Assembly (NCBI RefSeq): GCF_018343775.1
Contig: NZ_CP074349.1
Coordinates: forward strand, 4,950,001-5,014,000
DNA length: 64,000 nucleotides
From: Pseudomonas cichorii
Lineage (GTDB): Bacteria; Pseudomonadota; Gammaproteobacteria; Pseudomonadales; Pseudomonadaceae
Reading direction: 5' to 3'
Positions 12,095-22,259 of the stretch are shown in pieces; position 1 is the first letter of the stretch, and each line of letters opens with the position of its first letter. Under the pieces are notes generated by a model. That model saw only the letters and a program-made list of their open reading frames with translations. It did not search any database and was not told the origin of the DNA. The translations under genes and the position numbers were made by a program.

Positions 12095-12130
12095 AGCGCA
12101 GACCTCATTTTTGGTGGTTGAAAAAACCAC

Positions 12131-12136
12131 ATTGTA
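12131..12136 (-). promoter_or_regulatory. Candidate -10 box for rsmI
   Basis: TACAAT on the minus strand, about 37 bp before the TTG start. No good -35 box is seen at the right distance, so this is a weak call that mainly helps decide the rsmI start. Confidence 0.35.
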
Positions 12137-12329
12137 CAGGCTACGACCCTGACCCATGGTGCAACACATTCAGGGATGGGCATAAAAAAGGAAGGAAAAC
12201 CATGATTCTGCCCCGTCGCAAGATGCTGAAACACTCTCGAATCAAGTGTATTGGCCGATAGAGCACTACGACACGACCAATATCACCGCTTTCGACACCT
12301 TCGAAGTCGCACCCCGGCCAGTGCTTGGG

Positions 12330-12335
12330 TACAAT
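12330..12335 (+). promoter_or_regulatory. Candidate -10 box for lpoA operon
   Basis: TACAAT preceded by GCTTGGG, 37 bp before the lpoA ATG. The -35 region is not convincing. Together with the rsmI box it accounts for the 277-bp divergent gap. Confidence 0.35.
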
Positions 12336-12371
12336 TCCCCGCTAACTTGCTTGAGTATCAGGAACACATCA

Positions 12372-14186
12372 ATGATCGCCTGCCTGCGGCTGTTCTCTGC
12401 CCTCTGCCTCGCTGCCCTTCTTGCAGCCTGCGCCAGCTCGCCCTCATCCAGTCTTGGTGAGTTGCCTCGCACCCCCGACGCCAGCATCGAGCAATTGCTT
12501 GAACAGGCTGCGGCTGCCAAGACGCCGGATCAGGCCGCCCCGTTGCGCTTGAGCGCCGCAGATCTGGCGAATCGCCAGAACAATCCTGGCCGCGCCGCCC
12601 AGATTCTGGCCCAGGTCCCTCTGGATCAGTTGAAGCCCGGCCTGCAGGTATTCGCCAGCACCCTGACTGCAGAACTGGCCATGGGTCGCAACCAGCCAAA
12701 GGCTGCACTGACCGCACTGGATCACCCTAGCCTGCAACGTCTGGGCGAACTGTCGGTTGAACAGCAAATCCGCACTCACGCTGTCCGGGCTCGCGCACTC
12801 GAAGCCGATGGCCAGACCCTGGCCGCAGCTCGCGAGCGTGTGTTCGCAGGCCCGCTGCTGCAAGGCAACGACGCCAGCGCCAACAACGATGCCATCTGGG
12901 CACTGGTTGCAGCACTGCCTGCCGACCAACTGCAAAGCACTGCCACCGACGACATGGGCGGCTGGCTGAGCCTGGCCCGCTCGGTCAAGGGCGCCGGCAC
13001 GCTGGAGCAGCAACAGGCCGCCATCGACAGCTGGAAAGCACAGAACCCGCAACATCCGGCCGCCTTGAAACTGCCGACCACCCTCGCCCAGCTCCGCGCC
13101 CTGACCAGCGAGCCGCTGACCAAGATCGCTCTGCTGCTGCCACAGGATGGTCAACTGGCCTCTGTTGCCAAGGCGCTGCGTGAAGGCTTCATGGCTGCGC
13201 ACTATCAGGCCCAGCAAGCTGGTCAGAACCCGCCAGCCATTCAGGTCTTCGACAGCTCGCGCGTCACATCGATGGATGACTTCTATCGTCAGGCCAAGGC
13301 TGCCGGCGCGCAACTGGTCGTCGGCCCGCTGGAAAAGAATCTGGTCAAACAACTGAACAGCCGCCAGCAACTGCCTATCACCACATTGGCCCTGAACTAC
13401 AGCGACTCCAACACCGAAGGCCCGGCACAACTGTTCCAGTTCGGCCTTGCCGCCGAAGACGAAGCACGGGAAGTGGCACGCCGCGCCTGGGCAGACGGCA
13501 AACGCAGCGCCGTCGCCATGGTGCCTAAAGGCGAATGGGGCGATCGCGTACTGGATGCCTTCCGCAAAAGCTGGCAAGCCAAGGGCGGCACTCTGATCGC
13601 AGCCGAACACGTCGACCAGCCTGTCGCGCTTGCCCAGCAAGTCGCAGACCTGTTCCAGTTGCGCAACAGCGAAGGCCGCGCCCAGCGCCTGCAAAGCACC
13701 GTAGGCACTCAGGTTGCCGCCCAGCCTACACGCCGCCAGGACATCGACTTCATGTTCCTGGCTGCAACTCCACAGCAGGCTCAGCAGATCAAGCCGACCA
13801 TGGTGTTCCAGTACGCTGGCGACGTTCCGGTCTATGCCACCTCTCACCTGTTCACCAACAGCAACGATCAGGCTCAGTATCTGGACCTGAACGGCGTACG
13901 CTTCTGCGAAACCCCATGGTTGCTCAATGCCAACGACCCTCTGCGCCAGCAAGTGACCGCTCAATGGCCACAAGCATCGGGCAGCCTGGGCCGCCTCTAC
14001 GCCATGGGCATCGACGCCTATCGCCTGGCTCCGCGTCTTGGCCAGCTCAAGACACTGCCTGAAAGCCGCATCGACGGCCTGTCGGGCAGCTTGAGCCTGA
14101 GCCCGAGCCGCCGCGTCGAGCGTCAACTGCCTTGGGCAGAGTTTGTCGATGGCAAGGTCCAGCGCCTGCCGGACACCGCTCCTTGA
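12372..14186 (+). CDS. lpoA: LpoA-like outer-membrane lipoprotein activator of PBP1A
   Basis: Outer-membrane lipoprotein that in E. coli stimulates the peptidoglycan synthase PBP1A from outside the sacculus. 604 residues. The signal peptide ends in LLAAC, so Cys20 is the lipidation site. An N-terminal helical, TPR-like region (to about 260) rich in Ala, Gln and Leu is followed by a periplasmic-binding-protein-like domain (TKIALLLPQDGQLASVAKALREG onward). The frame is open further upstream, but only the ATG at 12372 gives a proper lipoprotein signal. Shares one base with yraN. In Pseudomonas the partner PBP1A is activated by a different lipoprotein (LpoP acts on PBP1B), so the exact role is inferred from family. 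Confidence 0.88.
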   Translation: MIACLRLFSALCLAALLAACASSPSSSLGELPRTPDASIEQLLEQAAAAKTPDQAAPLRLSAADLANRQNNPGRAAQILAQVPLDQLKPGLQVFASTLTAELAMGRNQPKAALTALDHPSLQRLGELSVEQQIRTHAVRARALEADGQTLAAARERVFAGPLLQGNDASANNDAIWALVAALPADQLQSTATDDMGGWLSLARSVKGAGTLEQQQAAIDSWKAQNPQHPAALKLPTTLAQLRALTSEPLTKIALLLPQDGQLASVAKALREGFMAAHYQAQQAGQNPPAIQVFDSSRVTSMDDFYRQAKAAGAQLVVGPLEKNLVKQLNSRQQLPITTLALNYSDSNTEGPAQLFQFGLAAEDEAREVARRAWADGKRSAVAMVPKGEWGDRVLDAFRKSWQAKGGTLIAAEHVDQPVALAQQVADLFQLRNSEGRAQRLQSTVGTQVAAQPTRRQDIDFMFLAATPQQAQQIKPTMVFQYAGDVPVYATSHLFTNSNDQAQYLDLNGVRFCETPWLLNANDPLRQQVTAQWPQASGSLGRLYAMGIDAYRLAPRLGQLKTLPESRIDGLSGSLSLSPSRRVERQLPWAEFVDGKVQRLPDTAP

Positions 14187-14557
14187 TGCCAGGCAACACC
14201 CGGCAACAGGCAGGGCGCGAGGCAGAAGCCTGCGCCCTGCTGTATCTACAACAACAAGGCCTGCGCCCGATTACCCAAAACTGGTCATGCAAACGCGGCG
14301 AGCTTGATCTAGTCATGCTCGACGGCGATACAGTAGTATTCGTCGAAGTTCGCTACCGACGCCACTCAGGCTGGGGTGGAGCCATGGAAAGCGTCGATTT
14401 TCGCAAACAGGAAAAACTGATTACCGCTGCACAACTGTTCCTGCAACAAGAGTCACAGTGGGCCGATTATCCATGCCGTTTCGACGTGATCGCTATCGAT
14501 GGAGATCCAGGCAAGGCCGCTCCCCTGACGTGGCTCAAGAGTGCATTCGACAGTTGA
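14186..14557 (+). CDS. yraN: YraN family endonuclease-fold protein (UPF0102)
   Basis: 123-residue member of the YraN family with a restriction-endonuclease-like fold. Visible motifs: GREAEACALLYLQQQGL, then the E-x-D-L-V and V-F-V-E-V-R pattern (GELDLVMLDGDTVVFVEVRYR) that holds the putative metal-binding residues. Function is not established; the family has been linked to DNA processing. ATG at 14186 shares a base with the lpoA stop (TGATG); a longer frame exists upstream inside lpoA but has no support. Followed by a 160-bp gap that includes the palindrome CGGGGATCCCCG and no recognised signal. Confidence 0.88.
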   Translation: MPGNTRQQAGREAEACALLYLQQQGLRPITQNWSCKRGELDLVMLDGDTVVFVEVRYRRHSGWGGAMESVDFRKQEKLITAAQLFLQQESQWADYPCRFDVIAIDGDPGKAAPLTWLKSAFDS

Positions 14558-14654
14558 TGTAACAAGCGGACAATCGCAAACCTGACGCGCAGCAACACCC
14601 TTTACCACCCATTTTGCTATTTGATTTGCGGGCTGCACATTCAGTGTGTGGTGA

Positions 14655-15886
<1,232 letters not shown>

Positions 15887-15902
15887 TAACCTGGCGGCAT
15901 TA

Positions 15903-15935
15903 AAAAAGGCGATCCGGATGGATCGCCTTTTTTTA
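15903..15935. terminator. Bidirectional terminator between dolP and sspB
   Basis: AAGGCGATC-CGGATG-GATCGCCTT, a 9-bp perfect stem flanked by six A on the left and eight T on the right. It works for the rightward lpoA-dolP operon and the leftward sspA-sspB operon, which converge here. Confidence 0.92.
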
Positions 15936-16349
15936 TTTCACAACTTTCAGACTCGGCCTGCCGCTAGGACGCGGAGGCTCGCTGTCCGGTGGTGGTGGCG
16001 CATCCTCTTCCAGCTCGATCTCGTCTTCTTCCTCCATCGGAGGCTCCAGATCGAAGACCATGCCTTGGCCGTTTTCCCGGGCATAAATACCCAGAATGGC
16101 GCCAATGGGAACATACAAGGCATGCGGCACACCGCCGAAGCGGCCTTCAAAACTGACCGCTTCGTTGTCCATGTGCAAATGACGCACAGCACTGGGTGAA
16201 ACGTTCAGGACAATCTGCCCATCGTTGGCAAAACCCTGAGGGATCTGCACCGACGGGTACTCCGCATTGACCAATATATGTGGTGTGCAATCGTTATCGA
16301 CGATCCACTCATAGAGAGCACGAATCAGATAAGGGCGACTGGAGTTCAT
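15933..16349 (-). CDS. sspB: SspB, ClpXP specificity-enhancing factor
   Basis: Adaptor that binds ssrA-tagged proteins and hands them to ClpXP. 138 residues: a folded N-terminal domain of about 105 residues starting MNSSRPYLIRALYEWI, an acidic proline-rich linker (EEEDEIELEEDAPPPPD), and the C-terminal ClpX-binding tail RPSLKVVK. All three parts match the known architecture. TTG precedes the chosen ATG. Its last bases overlap the shared terminator. Lies 17 bp after sspA. Confidence 0.95.
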   Translation of the reverse strand: MNSSRPYLIRALYEWIVDNDCTPHILVNAEYPSVQIPQGFANDGQIVLNVSPSAVRHLHMDNEAVSFEGRFGGVPHALYVPIGAILGIYARENGQGMVFDLEPPMEEEDEIELEEDAPPPPDSEPPRPSGRPSLKVVK

Positions 16350-16366
16350 CAACGGCTCCTTAAGCC

Positions 16367-16984
16367 TTAGCGCATCTCACGTTCGGCTACAGACAGGCTT
16401 GCCTGAAATGCCTCGCGCGCAAATTGGCGCTCCATGTAATCAAGCAACGGCTTGGCAGGCCGTGGCAATTCGATACCCAAGACTGGCAAACGCCAGAGTA
16501 TGGGCAGTAGACAGCAATCGACAAGGCTTTGCTCGTCACTGAGGAAAAAAGGTTTTTCCGCAAACAACGGCGAAACACCGGTCAGACTTTCGCGCAATTC
16601 CTTGCGCGCTTGTACGCGGGCAGACTCTTTGCTGCGCGAATCCAGAATAAGATCCACCAGTCCACACCAGTCGCGCTGAATCCGATGAATCAGCAGGCGA
16701 CTATTTGCACGCGCCACAGGGTAAACCGGCAGCAAGGGCGGATGCGGGTAACGCTCATCAAGATATTCCATCACCACCGTAGACTCGTACAACGCCAGGT
16801 CACGATCAACCAGGGTTGGCACGCTGCCATACGGATTCACTTCGATGAGCTGGGGCGGATGACGACCCGCAACCACATCAATGATCTCGGCGCTGACACC
16901 CTTCTCAGCGAGCACGATGCGCACGCGATGGGAATAGTGGTCGGCGGGGTCGGAGTAACAGGCCAACCGATTGGTCACGCCCAT
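16367..16984 (-). CDS. sspA: SspA, stringent starvation protein A
   Basis: RNA-polymerase-associated protein with a glutathione-S-transferase fold; in other gammaproteobacteria it binds the sigma-70 holoenzyme and controls stress and virulence genes. 205 residues; thioredoxin-like N-domain ([42 protein letters not shown]) then the helical C-domain. Good Shine-Dalgarno AGGAGG 7 nt before the ATG. Probable TATAGT -10 at 17139-17134 would leave a leader of about 145 nt. Confidence 0.95.
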   Translation of the reverse strand: MGVTNRLACYSDPADHYSHRVRIVLAEKGVSAEIIDVVAGRHPPQLIEVNPYGSVPTLVDRDLALYESTVVMEYLDERYPHPPLLPVYPVARANSRLLIHRIQRDWCGLVDLILDSRSKESARVQARKELRESLTGVSPLFAEKPFFLSDEQSLVDCCLLPILWRLPVLGIELPRPAKPLLDYMERQFAREAFQASLSVAEREMR

Positions 16985-17213
16985 GGCGATCCTCCTCGCT
17001 TGTTAAATTTATAAGGCAGACAAACGAACGCGCCCCAGTGGGCCCCCGATTATGACCGCGCAAAGACAGGTCGTCGTCGCGGGCGACAAGATAGCTCATT
17101 TACGCGAAGTAAATTCTGCAATCTTGCGCCGCTACTATACCCGCCTCGCAATCACTATCCGAATGGAGACTCCACTGGAGCGCTTGTGTCAGTGCGAAGC
17201 TACAACTGCTCGA
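16985..17213 (-). promoter_or_regulatory. sspA leader/promoter region with a short dyad
   Basis: 229-bp gap between petC and sspA. It holds TATAGT (minus strand, 17139-17134) and an inverted repeat ATTTAC-GCGAA-GTAAAT at 17098-17114, downstream of that -10 box. The dyad could be an operator or a leader hairpin. No terminator for petABC is evident here. Confidence 0.4.
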
Positions 17214-17996
17214 TCAGTGAACATCTTTCCAGTATTCGCGCTTGAGCAGATACGCGAAAACAAAGAAGAAGGCCAGATAAAGCAGCACATAAGTGCCTAT
17301 ACGCTGATGCTGCAGTTTAACCGGATTGGCTGAATAGGCCAGAAAGGTCACCAGATTCTTGATCTTCTCGTCGAACTGCTCTGCAGTCAGGCTACCGGTT
17401 TTCGGCACGATGGTCAGTTGATCGCAAGCCTCGTGAGTCAGCGGCGCACCGGTAAGGGGGTCATATTGCTTCTTGCCCTCTTCAACCACCTGGACCTGCT
17501 TGCAACCCACCACCTGCCGACCTTGAAGGCTCGCCAGCACGTTAGGCATGCCGACGTTGGGGAACACTCGGTTATTCACACCCAATGGTCGAGCCGGGTC
17601 CTCGTAGAACGAGCGCAGATAGCCATAGAGCCAGTCCGTGCCACGCACACGCGCCACCAGCGTCAGGTCAGGCGGCGCAGCACCGAACCAGGTCTTGGCA
17701 TCGTTCGACTGCATGCCGGTGTTCATGTGGTCGCCGATCTTGGCACCGGTGAACACCAGCTTTTCCAGCATCAGCTCATGGGGAATCCCCAGATCATCGG
17801 CCACACGCTCGTAGCGCTGGTATTTGGCGCTGTGACAGCCCATGCAGTAGTTGACGAACGTCCGTGCACCGTCCTGCATCGCAGCCTTGTCGGAGACATC
17901 GATATCGACCTTTTCCAGTTCCGGACCGCCATGTTCAGCGGCGAATGAAAAGACAGGCAGAATCGCGAGAATCAATACAGCCAATAGCTTTTTCAT
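17214..17996 (-). CDS. petC: PetC, cytochrome c1 of the bc1 complex
   Basis: Heme c subunit of ubiquinol:cytochrome c oxidoreductase (complex III). 260 residues: signal peptide (MKKLLAVLILAILPVFSFAA), heme motif CMGCH (51-55), a Met ligand probably in NTGMQSNDA or NVGMPNVL, and a C-terminal membrane anchor (YVLLYLAFFFVFAYLLKR). The frame runs farther upstream inside petB, but ATG at 17996 shares a base with the petB stop and begins the signal peptide. Confidence 0.96.
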   Translation of the reverse strand: MKKLLAVLILAILPVFSFAAEHGGPELEKVDIDVSDKAAMQDGARTFVNYCMGCHSAKYQRYERVADDLGIPHELMLEKLVFTGAKIGDHMNTGMQSNDAKTWFGAAPPDLTLVARVRGTDWLYGYLRSFYEDPARPLGVNNRVFPNVGMPNVLASLQGRQVVGCKQVQVVEEGKKQYDPLTGAPLTHEACDQLTIVPKTGSLTAEQFDEKIKNLVTFLAYSANPVKLQHQRIGTYVLLYLAFFFVFAYLLKREYWKDVH

Positions 17997-19207
17997 CAGC
18001 CAGTCACCCTTTCTGGAACCGGTTTGGTCTTCTCTAGCCGGGTATAGAACGGCATCAGAATGAAGTAGGCGAAGTACAGAAAGGTGCAGATCTGCGACAG
18101 CAGCGTGCGCTCGGGAGTCGGCGACAGAACGCCCAGCACGCCGAGGATCACGAAAGAGACACAGAACAACAGCAGCCAGAGCTTGCTCATCCACCCCTTG
18201 TATCGCATGGACTTGACCGGGCTTCGGTCCAGCCAAGGCAGCACGAACAGCACCGCAATGGCCGCTCCCATGGCGATAACCCCCATCAGCTTGTCCGGAA
18301 TCGCCCGCAAGATCGCGTAGAACGGCGTGAAGTACCAGACAGGCGCAATGTGTTCCGGCGTTTTGAAAGGATTGGCCGCTTCGAAGTTGGGTTTTTCGAG
18401 GAAGTAGCCACCCATTTCAGGGAAGAAGAACACGATGGAGCAAAAGACGAAGAGGAATACCACTACGCCGACAATGTCTTTCACGGTGTAGTAAGGATGG
18501 AAAGGAATGCCATCCAGAGGGATACCGTTCTCGTCCTTGAGCTTTTTGATATCCACACCATCCGGGTTGTTGGAGCCCACTTCATGCAACGCCAGAATGT
18601 GTAACACCACGAGGCCCAGCACCACGATCGGCAGAGCGACCACGTGTAAAGCAAAGAAACGGTTCAAGGTGATACCGGAAATCAGGTAATCGCCACGAAT
18701 CCATTGGGTCAGGTCGTCACCGATGACCGGAATGGCGCCGAACAGCGAAATGATCACCTGGGCACCCCAGTACGACATTTGTCCCCAGGGCAGCAGGTAG
18801 CCCATGAAAGCCTCAGCCATCAGCGCCAGGTAAATCAGCATGCCGAACACCCAGACCAGTTCACGCGGCTTTTGATACGAGCCGTAGAGCAAGCCACGGA
18901 ACATATGCAGGTAGACCACGATGAAGAAGGCGGAGGCCCCCGTGGAGTGCAGCAGACGCAGAATCGCGCCGTACTCGACGTCACGCATGATGTATTCGAC
19001 GGAAGCGAACGCCTCTTCAGCCGAAGGCGTATAGCTCATAGTCAGCCAGACTCCGGTGAGGATCTGATTGACCAAAACCAGAAGCGCCAGAGAGCCGAAG
19101 AAGTAGAAGAAGTTGAAATTCTTTGGAGCGTAATACTTGCTGAGATGGTCTTCCCACATCTTTGTCGCCGGGAAGCGAGCATCGACCCAATCCATGAACT
19201 TGCTCAT
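17996..19207 (-). CDS. petB: PetB, cytochrome b of the bc1 complex
   Basis: Di-heme integral membrane subunit with the Qo and Qi quinone sites. 403 residues, about eight to nine membrane helices. Heme-ligand histidines lie in LLHSTGASAFFIVVYLHMFRG (helix B) and ALHVVALPIVVLGLVVLHILALH (helix D); the Qo-site motif appears as PVWYFTPFYAILRAIP, equivalent to the PEWY region with V replacing E. ATG at 19207 joins the petA stop (TGATG); a GTG one codon upstream is an alternative. Confidence 0.96.
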   Translation of the reverse strand: MSKFMDWVDARFPATKMWEDHLSKYYAPKNFNFFYFFGSLALLVLVNQILTGVWLTMSYTPSAEEAFASVEYIMRDVEYGAILRLLHSTGASAFFIVVYLHMFRGLLYGSYQKPRELVWVFGMLIYLALMAEAFMGYLLPWGQMSYWGAQVIISLFGAIPVIGDDLTQWIRGDYLISGITLNRFFALHVVALPIVVLGLVVLHILALHEVGSNNPDGVDIKKLKDENGIPLDGIPFHPYYTVKDIVGVVVFLFVFCSIVFFFPEMGGYFLEKPNFEAANPFKTPEHIAPVWYFTPFYAILRAIPDKLMGVIAMGAAIAVLFVLPWLDRSPVKSMRYKGWMSKLWLLLFCVSFVILGVLGVLSPTPERTLLSQICTFLYFAYFILMPFYTRLEKTKPVPERVTG

Positions 19208-19800
19208 CACGCACCCTCCTTATCGACGCCAATGACAATCACACTGTCCGACTCATAGGAATGCGGAGGCACTGGCAGATTCAGTGGCGCGGGTTGAGAC
19301 TTGTAGACCCGACCGGCCAGATCGTAATGAGAGCCGTGACAAGGACAGAAATAGCCTCCCACCCAGTCCTTGCCAAGATCGACAGGCGCGACTTCAGGAC
19401 GGAAGGTCGGCGAACAACCCAGGTGCGTACAAAGGCCGACCAGAAGCAGGATTTCCGGCTTGATCGAACGAACCACGGGGTCAACATACGAAGGCTGAAC
19501 AGAAGCCTTGGACTCGGGATCGGATAACTGACCGGTGATCTTGCCGAGGTTATCCAGGATCTCTTTGGTGCGACGAACAATGAATACCGGTTGACCGCGC
19601 CACTCAGCAATCATCTGCTGCCCTGCTTCAATCTTGCTGATATTCACCTTGACCGGTGCCCCCGCGGCTTTCGCCTTGGCACTGGGGAACCATGACCCCA
19701 CGAACGGGACCGCAGCCCCCACCGCTCCTGCTGCACCAACCACGGATGTGGCTGCCACGAGGAAGCGACGCCGGCCTGCATTCACGCCGTCATTGCTCAT
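19207..19800 (-). CDS. petA: PetA, Rieske iron-sulfur protein
   Basis: 2Fe-2S subunit of the bc1 complex. 197 residues. A twin-arginine type N-terminus (GRRRFLVAAT, 9-18) serves as uncleaved anchor. Cluster ligands are in CTHLGC (124-129) and CPCHGS (152-157). First gene of petABC; each junction is TGATG or equivalent, so the three subunits are translationally coupled. A longer in-frame start exists five codons upstream but ATG at 19800 matches the family. Confidence 0.97.
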   Translation of the reverse strand: MSNDGVNAGRRRFLVAATSVVGAAGAVGAAVPFVGSWFPSAKAKAAGAPVKVNISKIEAGQQMIAEWRGQPVFIVRRTKEILDNLGKITGQLSDPESKASVQPSYVDPVVRSIKPEILLLVGLCTHLGCSPTFRPEVAPVDLGKDWVGGYFCPCHGSHYDLAGRVYKSQPAPLNLPVPPHSYESDSVIVIGVDKEGA

Positions 19801-20001
19801 TCCGTCCTCTCCCATCAGCTATGTGGCCTGTTTGAGCAGGCGTCTACTTAAACTCAATCTAGCTGCTTATAGATTTGGCCGGATGGTAAATAAAAACCCT
19901 TCATTTAACAAGGTAATAAGACCGTACAAAAAGTAGGAAATCTTGTAAATCAAGGGTTACAGCCATGTGGCACGTTGTCACACATATTTGACAGGCATAA
20001 A

Positions 20002-20035
20002 AAAACGCCCAGCTCCGAAGAGGCTGGGCGTTCTT
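20002..20035 (-). terminator. rplM-rpsI terminator
   Basis: Minus strand: AACGCCCAGC, loop CTCTTCGGA, GCTGGGCGTT, then T-rich. Ten-bp stem 20 nt after the rpsI stop. The plus-strand side (TTCTTTTTG) is also T-rich. Confidence 0.9.
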
Positions 20036-20052
20036 TTTGAACGAAGTGCGAA

Positions 20053-20445
20053 TTAACGCTTCGAGTACTGCGGACGCTTACGCGCTTTACGCAGACCAAC
20101 TTTCTTACGTTCAACTTCACGAGCGTCACGAGTAACGTAACCGGCTTTACGCAGGGCGCTACGCAGAGTTTCGTCGTATTGCATCAGAGCGCGAGTGATA
20201 CCGTGGCGGATTGCGCCAGCTTGACCACTTACACCGCCACCGATAACGGTGACGTAGATGTCGAACTTCTCAACAGTTTCGGTCAGTTCCAGCGGCTGAC
20301 GAACTACCATGCGGGCAGTTTCGCGGCCGAAGAACACGTCCAGAGAACGGTTGTTGATCGAGATGTTACCAGTGCCCGGACGCAGGAAAACGCGTGCGGT
20401 TGCGGTCTTGCGACGGCCAGTGCCGTAATTTTGAGTCGCCGACAT
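20053..20445 (-). CDS. rpsI: Ribosomal protein S9
   Basis: 130 residues, 30S subunit head protein. Typical N-terminus [20 protein letters not shown], core [28 protein letters not shown] and the basic tail ending [11 protein letters not shown], whose last Lys-Arg reaches the P-site tRNA. 14 bp after rplM in the usual two-gene operon. Confidence 0.98.
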   Translation of the reverse strand: MSATQNYGTGRRKTATARVFLRPGTGNISINNRSLDVFFGRETARMVVRQPLELTETVEKFDIYVTVIGGGVSGQAGAIRHGITRALMQYDETLRSALRKAGYVTRDAREVERKKVGLRKARKRPQYSKR

Positions 20446-20459
20446 AATGAACTATTCCG

Positions 20460-20888
20460 TTAAAACTTCAGTTCTTGGGGCTGCTGAGCAGTATGAGGGT
20501 GTACAGCGCCCGCATAGACTTTCAGCTTACGATACATGTCGCGACCCAGCGGGTTCTTAGGCAGCATGCCTTTGACCGCGGTCTCGATCACGCGCTCAGG
20601 AGCTTTATCGATCAGCTTTTCAAAGTTGATCGATTTGATCCCGCCCGGAAAACCGGAGTGAGAGTAGTAAATCTTGTCGGAAGCTTTAGCACCGGTAACG
20701 CGGATTTGCTCAGCGTTGATAACGACGATGTAATCACCGGTATCGACGTGCGGAGTGTATTCCGGTTTGTGCTTGCCACGCAGACGGCTCGCGATTTCGG
20801 TGGCCAGACGACCCAGGGTCTGACCAGCAGCGTCGACGACGAACCAGTCGCGCTTAACTGTTTCCGGTTTAGCAGTAAAAGTTTTCAT
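20460..20888 (-). CDS. rplM: Ribosomal protein L13
   Basis: 142 residues, early 50S assembly protein. Recognised by [50 protein letters not shown] and [22 protein letters not shown]. Head of the rplM-rpsI operon with a clear upstream promoter. No irregularities. Confidence 0.98.
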   Translation of the reverse strand: MKTFTAKPETVKRDWFVVDAAGQTLGRLATEIASRLRGKHKPEYTPHVDTGDYIVVINAEQIRVTGAKASDKIYYSHSGFPGGIKSINFEKLIDKAPERVIETAVKGMLPKNPLGRDMYRKLKVYAGAVHPHTAQQPQELKF

Positions 20889-20928
20889 TCTTTATAGCCT
20901 CAGGGGCCGCCTGAAAATGAGACGGCGG

Positions 20929-20957
20929 ATCTTACTGAATAGTGCGTACTTTGACAA
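20929..20957 (-). promoter_or_regulatory. rplM-rpsI promoter
   Basis: Minus strand: TTGTCA at 20957-20952, exact 17-bp spacer, TAAGAT at 20934-20929. Transcription would start about 35 nt before the rplM ATG, a short leader containing a GC-rich potential stem (CCGCCGTC / GGCGG). Confidence 0.65.
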
Positions 20958-21251
20958 GTCAAAGGCAGCCGGAAACAGACGCTATCGGGGGCTCGGGTCA
21001 GCGCGTCCGTTATACGGCAAGATTCTTCGGCAGACGGCGCATCACTTCCACTGCAAAGAGCTGGCGGATTATACAGGCTGAAAAAATAACCTCAACCTGA
21101 TTTTCAACCCACGACCTGTTTAGTGCTCTGACAGGCAAGCCATGAGGCTGGCCGGCCTGGAAGTCACGGTTATTGAGGCTAGACACACTCGCGAAAAAAT
21201 AAGACGATTCAGCCGTTGTTTGACCACTATTCCATATAAGAACAAAAGATC
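20958..21251. other. Unassigned spacer upstream of the AraC-type gene
   Basis: Non-coding stretch between the divergent rplM and AraC-type genes (363 bp including the rplM promoter). I see no open frame with coding character and no strong repeat. The AraC-type gene's own promoter is not obvious; TATAAG occurs at about 21234. Confidence 0.4.
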
Positions 21252-22247
21252 ATGCCGATTCAACACACCGCCCCGCTGCGGCGCGTAAGCATTCTTGCCA
21301 CTGACAAAGTGTTCGCTTCCACCCTGATGCAGGCCAAGGACTTCTTCCATCTGGCCAGCCTGCGGTACAGCAAGCAACTGGGACACGGCCTCAAGCCCGC
21401 CTTTGAAATTCGCCTGGTGAGCCCGGACGGCATGCCCGTCGGCAGCTTCAGCGACGTCACCCTGCCTGTAGACGGCCCACTGTGCGAAAGCGACATCATC
21501 GTCATCCCGGCATTCTGGGACGATTTCGACAGCCAGTTGCAGCAATACCCGCAGATTCTGCCATGGCTGCGCGAACAGCACGCCAGCGGCGCCGTGCTGT
21601 GCGGTGAGGCCACCGGGGTTTTCTGGCTGGCCGAAGCCGGCCTGCTGGACGGCAAGGAAGCCACGACTTACTGGCGCTTCTTCAATACGTTCAGCGAGAG
21701 GTTTCCCAAAGTCCTGCTCAATCAGGAAAAGCACCTGACAGACGCCGACAACCTGTATTGCGCAGGCGGCACCACGTCAGCATGTGATCTGTATATCTAT
21801 CTGATCGAGCGCTTCTGCGGCTCGAACGTCGCCCAGGCCGTGGCCCGCGACATTCTCTACGAGGTGCGGCGCAGTTATTCACCGGGAAGGATAGGTTTTG
21901 GCGGCCAGAAGCTGCATCAGGACGTCATCATCCTGCAGATCCAGCACTGGCTTGAAGAGCACTTTGCAGACAAGTTCCGCTTTGAAGACGTGGCCCGCAA
22001 CCACGGCATGAGCATCCGCAACTTCATGCGCCGCTTCCAGGCCGCTACCGGCGACAAGCCACTGCATTACCTGCAACGCCTGCGCATCGAAACAGCCAAG
22101 GGCCTGTTATCGGGCACGCGCAAAAGCATCAAGACCATCAGCTACGAAATTGGCTACGACGATGCGAGCTTCTTCGCGCGCCTGTTCCGCCAACACACCG
22201 AACTGTCGCCGAATCAGTACAGGCAGCAGTTTCAGCAGGCCGCCTGA
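21252..22247 (+). CDS. AraC-family regulator with DJ-1/PfpI-like (GATase1) N-domain
   Basis: 331 residues of the GlxA type: an N-terminal class I glutamine-amidotransferase-like domain (about 10-190) and a C-terminal AraC DNA-binding domain with two helix-turn-helix units (about 235-328; FEDVARNHGMSIRNFMRRFQ and ISYEIGYDDASFFARLFRQ, with YRQQF end). Relatives control amino-acid and quaternary-amine catabolism (ArgR, GbdR, CdhR). In the elbow AVLCGEATGVFWLAEAGLLDG the Cys sits three residues before the usual place, which is Ala here, so catalysis is unlikely and ligand sensing probable. It stands alone between ribosomal genes and zapE, so no target can be inferred. Its position differs from the P. 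aeruginosa order, which suggests lineage-specific insertion. Confidence 0.85.
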   Translation: MPIQHTAPLRRVSILATDKVFASTLMQAKDFFHLASLRYSKQLGHGLKPAFEIRLVSPDGMPVGSFSDVTLPVDGPLCESDIIVIPAFWDDFDSQLQQYPQILPWLREQHASGAVLCGEATGVFWLAEAGLLDGKEATTYWRFFNTFSERFPKVLLNQEKHLTDADNLYCAGGTTSACDLYIYLIERFCGSNVAQAVARDILYEVRRSYSPGRIGFGGQKLHQDVIILQIQHWLEEHFADKFRFEDVARNHGMSIRNFMRRFQAATGDKPLHYLQRLRIETAKGLLSGTRKSIKTISYEIGYDDASFFARLFRQHTELSPNQYRQQFQQAA

Positions 22248-22259
22248 GGGCGGCATGCT

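Noticed and set aside
12246..12371. Upstream extension of lpoA
   Set aside because: It would bury the lipoprotein signal peptide and crosses the likely promoter; the ATG at 12372 gives a proper lipobox.
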